Assembly: GCF_039555335.1 (NCBI RefSeq)
Contig: NC_092646.1
Span: forward strand, 31,998,880 to 32,062,879
Direction: 5' to 3'
Source of the DNA: Amphiura filiformis
Lineage: Eukaryota; Echinodermata; Ophiuroidea; Amphilepidida; Amphiuridae
Length of the DNA stretch: 64,000 bases
The position numbers and the translations under genes are program-made. Below are positions 55,561 through 64,000 of this stretch, in pieces. Numbering within the stretch: position 1 is the first letter of the stretch; each line of letters starts with the position of its first letter. The notes beneath the pieces are model-generated. The model saw nothing but the letters and a program-made list of their open reading frames with translations, ran no database searches and had not been told where the DNA came from.

Positions 55561-55904
55561 GTAAAAACTTATTCAAGTGGTAGTGTGGTACAGAATTCAA
55601 TATCTGTGTTTATGCCCAACTGAATACCAAATGAAACCTATGAAGAAAACAAGTACCTAGGTTTTTTGTTTGTATTTTAGGATTCTCAATTAAATATATC
55701 CGTCATTTTTTATTTGTTGCAGATGGTTATCAATCGTGTGACTTTGTACTTGTGTGATCACCACGGACACCGCCAAGCCCCAATTTCTAATTGTTCCGGC
55801 CTAGCTGTTCATGCTCAAAGCAATTACATTTGAAGTCAAGGTAATAGTCAATGATGACCGCATATTTTATTTACACTGAACTTTAACATTTTCCTCGTCA
55901 TTGA

Positions 55905-55956
55905 TCATTTTATTGTGTAAACCGAGTCTGTTTTGGATGGTGGATCAAATGAAGCA
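55905..55956 (-). pseudogene. Antisense RT relic, left piece
   Basis: On the - strand FDPPSKTDSV-type text, collinear with 33040-33075. It is separated from its partner at 57514-57640 by the foldback element. Confidence 0.55.
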
Positions 55957-57513
55957 GAGCCATTCCATGTCAACTCCAGGGATGTGCACCTCTTCAATTT
56001 TTTTCTTTTTCTGTGTGGTGGTAGATATAGATGAGAAAGTAAAATCCTGAAAATTTGAGCTTCATACTCCATTTCGTTTTCCCGTTGCATCAATTTGAAA
56101 TTTAGGGGGTCAGCGTAAAAACTGTGTAATATTAGCAAGCGAGCGATGTTTGGAGGTCCATAAATGTATAAAGGCACCCCAACAACTTTGAAAAGTATGT
56201 ATCCTGGGGTACTTTTTTGTGTAGAATTCAAATCTGACATCAGAAAACTTATGACTCCTTTACTGTAAAAGATATAGGGCCCTCAAAATGCAACTTCGTC
56301 CATCCAGGACCAACTTCGGGGGGTCAGAACTCCAAAAGTAAAAATAATTTTTTGTCAATTTTTTTGCCAGTCAGAGCCCTTTGGTAGGACATTACTCGTA
56401 TCCCATATTGAGCCTATTAGAATACTTTTAGCTGAGATATTACCCATGCAAAACTCAATTGCACATTTTTTGTACATTTTTATTTTCTTGAAAACCAATG
56501 TCAGACATTTTGCCCCACCATCAACTTCAGGTATGTTGAAAATATGTTCTTGGACAACATTTCTGAGAGATATTGGCTTTGGGACTCGATGACTTTGCTT
56601 TAAAAACATCAGTTAGGTTTGCCTATATATGTCATTCCAACCACATCAACAAAATGGGTTGGTTGGTCAGTGGTCATCCCCTTAAATTTTGCTGAAATTA
56701 AATCATTTCTAGCGTACCTCTATGAGCATAATGAACACATGGAAAAAATGAATGCTCAACTCAAAGCGGTTTTATAGATATTTGTCAGGGGATGATTTGA
56801 CCCAACCCCCATTTTGTTCTCATGTTGCGTCGTTGAATGACATATTGTGAATACTCAAATTTTGACTGATGTTTTGAAAGCAAAGTCATCGAGTCCCAAA
56901 GCCAATATCTCTCAGAAATGTTGTCCAAGAACATATTTTCAACATACCTGAAGTTGATGGTGGGGCAAAATGTCTAACATTGGTTTTCAGGGGGGTCAAA
57001 ATGTACACAAAATGTACAATTGCAGTTTTGCATGGGTAATATCTCAGTTAAAAGTATTCCAATAGGCTCAATATGGGATAAGAGTAATGTCCTACCAAAG
57101 GGCTCTGACTGGCAAAAAAATGGACAAAAAAAACAACTTTCGGAGTTTTGACCCCAAGTTGGTCCTGATGGACGAAGTTGCATTTTGAGGGCCCTATATT
57201 TTAAAGTAAAGGAGTCATAAGTTTTCTGATGCCAGATTTGAATTCCACACAAAAAAGTACCCCAGGATACATACTTTTCAAAGTTGTTGGGGGTTCCCTT
57301 TATACATTTATGGACCTCCAAACATTGTCTTCGCTAAAAGTGACAGTTGACACATTTTTATGCTGACCCCTAAATTTCAAATTGATGCCACGAAATAGAG
57401 TATGAAGCTCAAATTTTCAGGATTGTACTTTCATCAATATCTACCACCACACAGAAAAAGAAAAAATGAAGAGGTGCTGCGGTGCACATCCTGGAGTTGT
57501 CATGGAATGGCTC
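55957..57513. mobile_element. 1.56 kb foldback element, AGCA duplication
   Basis: GAGCCATTCCATG begins and CATGGAATGGCTC ends the element. Arms of about 680 bp are imperfect reverse complements throughout (GGAGGTCCATAAATGTATAAA and complement, ATGTTGAAAATATGTTCTTGG and complement). AGCA is at 55953-55956 and 57514-57517. The empty site is seen in the RT relic at 33070. It is non-coding. Confidence 0.9.
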
Positions 57514-57645
57514 AGCAGAGTTGTGTGTCATTACAACATATACCATATCAACAACACCATGCTATTTGAAGTATGTTCTGTATATATATACATATTTTAT
57601 TGGGTCCAACAATAGAACCTTGGGGCACTCCACCCTTCACTGGGT
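57514..57645 (-). pseudogene. Antisense RT relic, motif B piece
   Basis: On the - strand HPVKGGVPQGSIVGP (57600-57645) is RT motif B with its lead-in. IYIQNIL and a degraded D-T-Q-L box follow to the left. It lies directly upstream of the gene H unit. Confidence 0.7.
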
Positions 57646-58040
57646 GTAGTGTAACCAATCACATATAAGACTGATAGAGTGAGAGCGAAGGGAAACATAA
57701 GGCAAGGCAAGTCAGGTTGAAAGAATTGGTAAAAAAATAGTGTCGGAAAACCAACAGGAAGTTGCGAACTCCACAGCCGTTTGAAAAGACCATAAGCCGT
57801 TTTAGGAATTTTGGTATTTAATCTTTTATACAAAAAATACAAAAACGAATTCCATACAGACAAGTAATAATTTCAGAATATGATATTTTTTACCTTTCAG
57901 ATGCTGTGATTATTAGTCAACGTGGAGTACAATACAGTTTAGGTACCAACTGTTAATTTGTCTTTTCGGATTCTTTACTGAAGACAACGGGGAAAGAACT
58001 GCTGAATATAGAATGGTATTTAGATCTACCCCAAGACACA
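57646..58040 (+). promoter_or_regulatory. Gene H intron, 3' splice site and leader
   Basis: The acceptor CTTTCAG ends at 57900 and the exon starts ATG CTG TGA (57901-57909). AAGGCAAGT at 57714-57722 is the same possible GC donor, giving a 184 nt intron. Confidence 0.55.
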
Positions 58041-59450
58041 ATGTTGAACACATTTAAAATGAATGTAAGACTTTTAAAACCGTTTACTTGTAGATTTTGT
58101 GGAATCTACCTGTACTCTTTCAATAGGTTGAAAGGTCACGTGGATAAACATATGATCAAATATGTTAGAGCTGCCAGAATCAAAAAGACTAGAGAGACAC
58201 TTTTTCGGATTAAATATCCTCAGAAATTTGTCAATCTAAAAGGCCACACGTACAACAAAACTCACACGAAAGAGAAATCATATCAGTGTCAGTATTGTCA
58301 GATATATTTTGCAGAATCTGTAACACTCAAACGACACATCAGAACTCACGCTAAAGAAAAATGCTATCAGTGCCAGTATTGTCAGCAATGCTTTGCGCGA
58401 AGTAGTCATCTCAAAATACACATCAGAACTCACACTAAAGAGAAGCCTTACCAGTGTGAGTATTGTGAAAAATGCTTTGCACAAAATACTGATGTCAAAA
58501 GACACATGCGAACTCACACTAAAGAAAAACCCTACCAGTGCGAGCATTGTCAGAAATGCTTTACACAATTTGGTCATCTAAAGGAACACACCAGAATTCA
58601 CACCAGAGTGAAACCATATCAGTGTGAGTATTGTCAGAAATGTTTTGCAGTATCTGGAAATCTCAAACGACACACCAGAACTCACACTAAAGAGAAACCA
58701 TATCACTGTGAGTATTGTCAAAACTGTTTTGCACAATCTACTGCTCTTAAATACCACATCAGAACTCACACTAAAGAGACAAATTATCAGTGTGAGTATT
58801 GTGAAAAATGCTTTGCACAAAATTCTGATCTCAAACGACACATCCGAACTCACACTAAAGAGAAACCATACCAATGCGAGCATTGTCAGAAATGCTTTTC
58901 ACAACCGGGTACTCTGAAAAGCCACACCAGAACTCACACTCAAGAGAAACCCTGTCAGTGTGAACATTGTCAGAAATGCTTTACACAATTTGGTCATCTA
59001 AAACAACACACAACTAGAGTGAAACCATATCAGCCTGAGTATTGTCAGAAACGTTTTGCAGAATCGGGGAAACTCAAACGACACATCCGAACCCACACCA
59101 AAGAGAAACCATATCAGTGCGAGTATTGTCGGAAATACTTTGCACAACCGGGTACTCTGAAAAGCCACATCAGAACTCACACTAAAGAGAAACCCTATCA
59201 GTGTGAGTATTGTCAGAAATGCTTTGCACAATCTAGTGTTCTCAAAGTACACATCAGAACTCACACTAAAGAGAAGCCTTATCGGTGCGAGTATTGTCAG
59301 AAATGCTTTATGCGAAGTAGTCATCTCAAAAGACACATCATGACTCACACTAAAGAGAAACCTTACCAGTGCGATTATTGTAAGAAATGCTTTTCACAAA
59401 ATAATGATCTGAAAAGACACATCAGAACTCACACCAAAGAGAAACCCTAG
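58041..59450 (+). CDS. Gene H: 14-finger C2H2 protein (469 aa)
   Basis: ATG 58041 gives M-L-N-T-F-K-M-N-V-R (a second Met at 58059 is the start used in A, D, F and G). The N-terminal finger CRFCGIYLYSFNRLKGH and basic spacer precede fourteen array fingers. Helices include AESVTLKRH, ARSSHLKIH, AQNTDVKRH, TQFGHLKEH, AVSGNLKRH, AQSTALKYH, AQNSDLKRH, SQPGTLKSH, AQPGTLKSH, AQSSVLKVH, MRSSHLKRH and SQNNDLKRH. Finger 9 has lost its second His through a short deletion (HTTRVKPY). Finger 10 has lost its first Cys (P-E-Y-C), so two central fingers are probably unstructured. It ends at TAG 59448-59450, where the family has TAT (Y). The reading frame continues beyond for one more finger to TAA at 59544-59546. 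Confidence 0.88.
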   Translation: MLNTFKMNVRLLKPFTCRFCGIYLYSFNRLKGHVDKHMIKYVRAARIKKTRETLFRIKYPQKFVNLKGHTYNKTHTKEKSYQCQYCQIYFAESVTLKRHIRTHAKEKCYQCQYCQQCFARSSHLKIHIRTHTKEKPYQCEYCEKCFAQNTDVKRHMRTHTKEKPYQCEHCQKCFTQFGHLKEHTRIHTRVKPYQCEYCQKCFAVSGNLKRHTRTHTKEKPYHCEYCQNCFAQSTALKYHIRTHTKETNYQCEYCEKCFAQNSDLKRHIRTHTKEKPYQCEHCQKCFSQPGTLKSHTRTHTQEKPCQCEHCQKCFTQFGHLKQHTTRVKPYQPEYCQKRFAESGKLKRHIRTHTKEKPYQCEYCRKYFAQPGTLKSHIRTHTKEKPYQCEYCQKCFAQSSVLKVHIRTHTKEKPYRCEYCQKCFMRSSHLKRHIMTHTKEKPYQCDYCKKCFSQNNDLKRHIRTHTKEKP

Positions 59451-59912
59451 CGGTGTGAATATTGTCAGAAATGTTTTGCACGACCCAGTGCTCTTCAATA
59501 CCACATCAGAACTCACACCAAAGAGAAACACTCAAATTACTCATAACTCATAATTAACAGTGCATTGTCAGAAATGTTTTGTGCAAAATATTGATCTCGA
59601 AAGAAACCTCAGAACTCACACTAAAGTGAAATCTTACCAGTGCGATTATTGTAAGAAATGCTTTTCACAAAATAATGATCTGAAAAGACACATCAGAACT
59701 CACACCAAAGAGAAACCCTAGCGGTGTGAATATTGTCAGAAATGTTTTGCACGACCCAGTGCTCTTCAATACCACATCAGAACTCACACCAAAGAGAAAC
59801 ACTCAAATTACTCATAACTCATAATTAACAGTGCATTGTCAGAAATGTTTTGTGCAAAATATTGATCTCGAAAGAAACCTCAGAACTCACACTAAAGTGA
59901 AATCTTACCAGT
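59371..59912 (+). repeat. Two identical 271 bp tandem copies
   Basis: 59371-59641 and 59642-59912 agree base for base as far as I can compare. They span the last coding finger, the TAG, the following finger and the 3' finger remnant. A 271 bp unit is not a multiple of three, so the copy lies in another frame. Confidence 0.92.
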
Positions 59913-60125
59913 GCGAGAAGTGTCAGAAATGTTTTACACAATCTAGTAGTCTCAGAAAACACATCATCATTATTAACACTGTCAGAGTGAGTATTGTCAA
60001 CCCGTTCGACTCAACCGGTTCAACTCAACACCTTGCGTGCATTTGCGCAGCGATTGTCATGCACTTATCATCTTATGGACGCATTGTCAGAAATGAGCAT
60101 TGTAAGTAATGCTTTACACAGGCTG
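59451..60125 (+). pseudogene. Gene H tail with decayed fingers
   Basis: In frame after the stop: [18 protein letters not shown], then KEKHSNYS and TAA. It is followed by shifted finger text (VQNIDLERN, TQSSSLRKH) that occurs more than once because of the 271 bp duplication at 59371-59912, and ends in unrelated sequence at about 59980-60130. Confidence 0.75.
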
Positions 60126-61984
60126 GTCATCTCAAAATGGCCTTCCCCCACTTCAAAGTACAAATATCTCAAATACATCGTGTCGGCATTGCACACCATG
60201 CACGCCACATATAATCCCAACTTAACCGATACAAACATAATAACATTTCCAATAATTATGATGTAAATACCTATCATATTTGCACTCTCCCAATGACAAC
60301 TCATGATATTTTTTGAACTCTCCATAAACCCTCCCACTTCAAATTACAAACACCCCCACTTCAAATTACAAACACTCCGAAGACATCAACAGTATACACC
60401 TCAACAACATTAGTAACACTTTTCACCTGGCTCAGTGTACCATCCATAAATGATATTAAATAAGTGCACAATGTAAGTATTGGTACAATGTACATCGATC
60501 ATTGTCATTGTCATTGATATACTAAGGGAGTGTTCAGAAATACCTTGGGGGGCTGGAAAATATGTAAGGGGTTCATACAATTTTGGAGTTTTGAATAGGG
60601 GGTTAAAAAGTTTTGGGTGTGTGAACAGGGGGGGGGTTAAAATTATTTGGCACGTGGGGGGGATTTTGCAGCTATGTGTATAAATGTTCAGTACAAACAG
60701 AACAAACGTACATGGCAGGGGATTTGATCAGGTACTTGATATATTGACAGGATCAAGAGGAATGAGTCACATGTCGGCTATTTTCAAAAAAAGTTTTTTA
60801 CATCATTTTCTGCAGGCAGTTTACAAAATAATGTTACATTTTGATGCAAACCCCATCAAAATCTGACATTTGGTTACCAAGTTATGAGCAATTTATCAAT
60901 GGCTGAAAACAATATAAAACAAAAGAATTTGAACTCTGTTTTTGCCAATATCTCAAAAACAATATTAGCGACATCCGACTCGCTCCCCTTGATCATGTCA
61001 TTTTGATAAATCGTTCGATACTCCACTGTCACAGATATGTAGTGTTGAAATGGTCTACTTAATTTTGAGCTATGTATCAGTTCTTTCTGGTCTGCTCTTT
61101 AAATCACTAAAAAGCTGCAATATCTTTGTTCTTCGTTCAAGTTTTGCAACAATGTTTCATGTAGTACAGATTATTATCACTGTATTTTTATATTCCAATC
61201 ATAGACGGTGGTAGAATGGGGGTACACGTTCCCCTATTTATATCATGGGGGACATCCCGTAAAATCCTTGATATGAAGCAATAATTGACCTGTGAAGATT
61301 CGTATTTTAGCACAAAAAGCATCAATTGTTTTGGGCCCAAATATGGTAAAATTGCAAAACTGTTCCATTATTGGGGGGGTTGGCGGGCCGAGAGGGGGGG
61401 GGGGAGCAAGCGATTTTTGGCGGGCGAGAGGGGGGATTTTACTGTGGGGGGGCTCATAATTTATTGCACAGCCCGTAATTGGGCTTGGATAAATATCCTT
61501 TTTCATAGAGCAAGTGAACTATTATACTTTCTTTCATTAATATCACGTGTGATGGCCTCTATTTAGCCCGGGGGGGGGGTTCTCCCTGGTTGATGGTATA
61601 CGGGGATGTGCCACGGTTTTGGGGTACCTTGGCAGCAATTTTGGTATATTGATGGGTGGGTTTTCAGTGGAGACCAATGCGCCCAATTGGGCGCATTTGG
61701 GAAAATTTGCCCCTAAAAGCACCCAATTAGGGCAAATTTGGGTGCATTTTGGGTGTTTTTTGTGGAAAATTGGTATACTGATGGGTGGCAAAAACAGCAA
61801 AAAGTAGGTATAGAGAAAGTCAGCGTCCGAAAGTCTGCGTGGCACATCCCCGTAAATTTTTTTTCGAAGAACCCCGGGCTATTTAGCAGTGTGTTCTCTT
61901 AACCTGCTCGTAAGGGCGCATTACACCAAATCACTGCGCGAAAGGTGCAAGGAGTTCCGGGTAAAAGTATATGGCTACTGGATG
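60126..61984. other. Repeat fragments, no gene
   Basis: 60325-60380 repeats 'cccccacttcaaattacaaacac'. 60521-60665 is a G-run half-element. 61375-61480 is a truncated GGGGCTGTGCAATAATTAT MITE. 61567-61880 is a TIR element (CCCGGGGGGGGGGTTCT ... AGAACCCCGGG with GGATGTGCCACG and CGTGGCACATCC inside). 61905-61960 resembles the 27606 TTAA-element end. Confidence 0.5.
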
Positions 61985-62280
61985 GACTCACTGTCATTAC
62001 AACGTATAACATGTCAACAACACCATGAGCTTTTTGAATAGCTGCTATATGTTCATATGTATAGTGTCAAGTAGTGAGTGACCCCCCCCCCGGGATACAG
62101 ATCTTATTGGGTCCAACAATAGAACTCTTCACTGGATGTTTCTTTGATGTAGCTTTGCCATTAGACATTAGACATTTAAAGGAAACATAAGGCAAGGCAA
62201 TTCAGATTGAAAGATTTGGGGAAAAATAGTTTTGGAAAACCGACAGGAAAACGTGAACTTCACAAAAATGGCAAAAACTA
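61985..62280. other. Upstream gene-unit text of gene I with RT relic
   Basis: The antisense RT motif B/C relic ('gggtccaacaatagaactc' and 'tgtcattacaacgtataaca') is followed by 'aaggcaaggcaattcag' and 'ggaaaaccgacaggaaaacg', as before genes D, G and H. The GC donor match is damaged (GGCAATTC). Confidence 0.5.
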
Positions 62281-62489
62281 AAAAAGTGATTTATATTTTA
62301 GTTTTTTCATCTCCTGGGAACTAAATACCACATAAGGTCATTTTTATGTAACTCATTGACCCATTTGTGTTATATACTGCCTCAAGCTATAAATGACATT
62401 CTTGTGATTTGGTCAACTCATTGACAGATACGAACCTCAGGAGGGAATGCAATTTTTGATCAATTCACTCCAGGTAGTGAAACGTAATG
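62281..62489. other. Intergenic, nothing recognised
   Basis: AT-rich. No frame or repeat I can name. Confidence 0.4.
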
Positions 62490-63600
62490 TGCTGAATTCT
62501 CTGCCAAACCAAAAATTGCCCCCCCGCCCCTTTACATACTAAGATTTTGGGGAACCCAAATAGTCCAGTCAAAGTGGGTTTTGACTCACCACTAATTGCA
62601 ACAGAATTTTTTTCACTGCTATGAATGTCAGAGATGTCCCTGAACAGCATACAAAAGTATACTAAAATATACTTGGTGGAAAGGTAGTTTTGGCGGGAAA
62701 AGGTCATACAGGGGTCAAATTTCAAAATCGTTCCAATCATTTTAAAAACTATACCAAATTATTCCTCTAGTCATAAGGATTCAGAAAAAATATAGTTTGC
62801 CATATCTGTGATGTACGGTTCTTGAGTTATAACCGAAAAGGTCAAAGGTCAAATGTTGGGTTCAACAGAGGTCAAAAACTAAAATTGTCTGATTTTAACC
62901 AAAATGGTCTCAAATTGTTCGGCTTGCAAACATTCATTTAAAGAATATTTGCACTGTTTAGGTTGTTTATTACATGCGTAACATCGAAAACTAGGTCGGG
63001 GTCAATAGAGTTCAATGGTCAATGACCTCTTTTACCCTGCTACCTAGGTAACGAAACATCCAAGATATGGCAAACTATTCTTATTTTGGAGTGTTTTTAA
63101 AGGACGAACACATTGAGACCATTTTTAAGGAGATCGGAGCATTTTTTCGAAGTTGACCCACGTGGAGCCCAAAATTTGACCTTTGACCTTTTTGCTTGTA
63201 ACTTGAGAATGGTACATCACAGATATGACAAACTAGACTTTTTCTTAATCCTTAAGACTAGAGGAATGCTTTGGTATAGTTTTTAAAAAGATTAAAGCAA
63301 TTTTGAAATTTGACCCCTGTATGACCTTTTCCCGCCAAAAACTACCTTTCACCAAGTATATTTTAGTATATTTTTGGTATGATGTTCAGGGACAGCTCTA
63401 AAATATATAAAAGTGAAAAAAATTCTGTTGCAATTAGTGGTGAGTGACGCCACTAATTTGGTTAGATTGACTGGACTAAAACTTAAAACCTGAAATTGTC
63501 TTATAATATTAATATGCAAGCGCATATCAAGCAGGACATTTTGCATATTTGAAGTTTGAACATGTTCCTAATGTTTTCCTACACCGTTTTGAACTTCTGA
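62490..63600. mobile_element. Decayed MITE split by a foldback element
   Basis: 62490-62561 ('tgcccccc...aagattttggggaacc') and 63478-63600 ('aaaacttaaaacctgaaattgtctta', 'gcatatttgaa') are two halves of the interior of the GGGGTGGTGCAATAATTAT family. The foldback at 62562-63477 lies between them. Confidence 0.7.
62562..63477. mobile_element. Foldback element AGTCCAGTCAA (about 0.92 kb)
   Basis: AGTCCAGTCAA at the left and TTGACTGGACT at the right are complementary. The arms continue through CACCACTAATTGCAACAGAA and CAAGTATATTTTAGTATA-type complements and meet near 63020. The target duplication is probably TA. The core resembles 11449-12331. Confidence 0.78.
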
Positions 63601-63934
63601 TTTCACTTCCATCCACATGTCACACAGTGTATGCCGTTTATCCCTCATACCATGTGTCATGAATAGCTATTGTAGCCCACCAACACTGTGGTTAAGAGGC
63701 TAGGAAATATTTCCTAGTATCTCATACACTCGTATGTCTAATTGGCCTAACGAATTAAGTTTGATTTTAGAATGTTATTCTTTATCTTTCAGATGCTGTG
63801 ATTATTCTGCAGTATATATAATTCTACAACCACTACCTGGATATAAAAGGCACCAACTCGTGATTTGTTTTCTCTGATTCTTTACTGAAGATACCTTTAA
63901 TGGACTCTCTTTGCCCATCATACAACAAATCGCA
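63601..63934 (+). promoter_or_regulatory. Gene I 3' splice site and leader
   Basis: The acceptor TTTCAG ends at 63792 and the exon begins ATG CTG TGA (63793-63801). The intron and leader text ('ctaattggcctaacgaatt', 'ctgcagtatatataattctacaa', 'gaagatacctttaatgg') is closest to gene B. Confidence 0.65.
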
Positions 63935-64000
63935 ATGCTGAACACATTTAAAATGAATGCAAGACTTTTAAAACCATTTACTTGTAGATTTTGTGGAAAC
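63935..64000 (+). CDS. Gene I: zinc-finger gene, 5' end only
   Basis: ATG 63935 gives M-L-N-T-F-K-M-N-A-R-L-L-K-P-F-T-CRFCGN and runs off the window. It is the start of another family member. The state of its finger array cannot be seen. Confidence 0.8.
   Translation, partial: MLNTFKMNARLLKPFTCRFCGN

Overview
This window is animal nuclear DNA. The evidence is spliceosomal 3' splice sites, tandem C2H2 zinc-finger genes, degraded non-LTR retrotransposons and a dense carpet of small inverted-repeat DNA transposons. No bacterial features are visible. The repeat style suggests a marine invertebrate, perhaps an echinoderm or other basal deuterostome, but that is a low-confidence guess and no species is claimed.

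The only protein-coding family I can support is a tandem cluster of poly-zinc-finger genes, all on the + strand. I label the copies A to I: A (2993-4918), B (5149-6074, frameshifted), C (a 3' fragment near 8845-9126), D (15053-15850, its 3' end split by transposons), E (22486-26104, exon broken by two transposons), F (38911-39645, then nonsense codons), G (47731-48870, N-terminal frameshift), H (58041-59450) and I (starts at 63935, runs off the end). Each complete copy has the same plan. A pyrimidine-rich acceptor is followed at once by the codons ATG CTG TGA, then a 140-180 nt leader, then a start near M-N-V-R-L-L-K-P. Next come a divergent N-terminal C2H2 finger, a basic spacer, and 7-19 fingers of 28 residues joined by T-K-E-K-P linkers. 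The finger framework is almost constant, while helix positions -1, 2, 3 and 6 vary. That is the usual mark of nuclear sequence-specific DNA-binding factors.

Between the genes the DNA is almost entirely mobile elements. Several are new-looking and well bounded. A 2.4 kb TIR element (16590-19021) carries a 15-bp motif repeated ten times. A 1.96 kb foldback element (22575-24538) and a 477 bp MITE (24622-25098) both sit inside the coding exon of gene E, with empty sites preserved in its paralogs. A 3.1 kb element has GC-rich subterminal repeats (35032-38127). A 2.8 kb long-inverted-repeat element carries two tRNA-like sequences (44163-46982). A 1.56 kb foldback (55957-57513) has a 4 bp target duplication. 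Many families share 3 bp TAA/TTA target duplications (PIF/Harbinger-like) and others are flanked by TTAA (piggyBac-like). Antisense relics of one non-LTR retrotransposon recur just upstream of several zinc-finger copies, so they probably travelled with the gene during tandem duplication.

Region by region: 1-2.4 kb repeats; 2.4-6.4 kb genes A and B back to back; 6.4-8.8 kb mostly unrecognised; 8.8-9.5 kb fragment C; 9.5-14.6 kb repeats; 14.6-19.4 kb gene D and its insertions; 19.4-22.2 kb repeats; 22.2-26.6 kb gene E; 26.6-38.7 kb repeats; 38.7-40.8 kb gene F; 40.8-47.2 kb repeats; 47.2-49.0 kb gene G; 49-57.7 kb repeats; 57.7-60.1 kb gene H; 60.1-63.7 kb repeats; then gene I.
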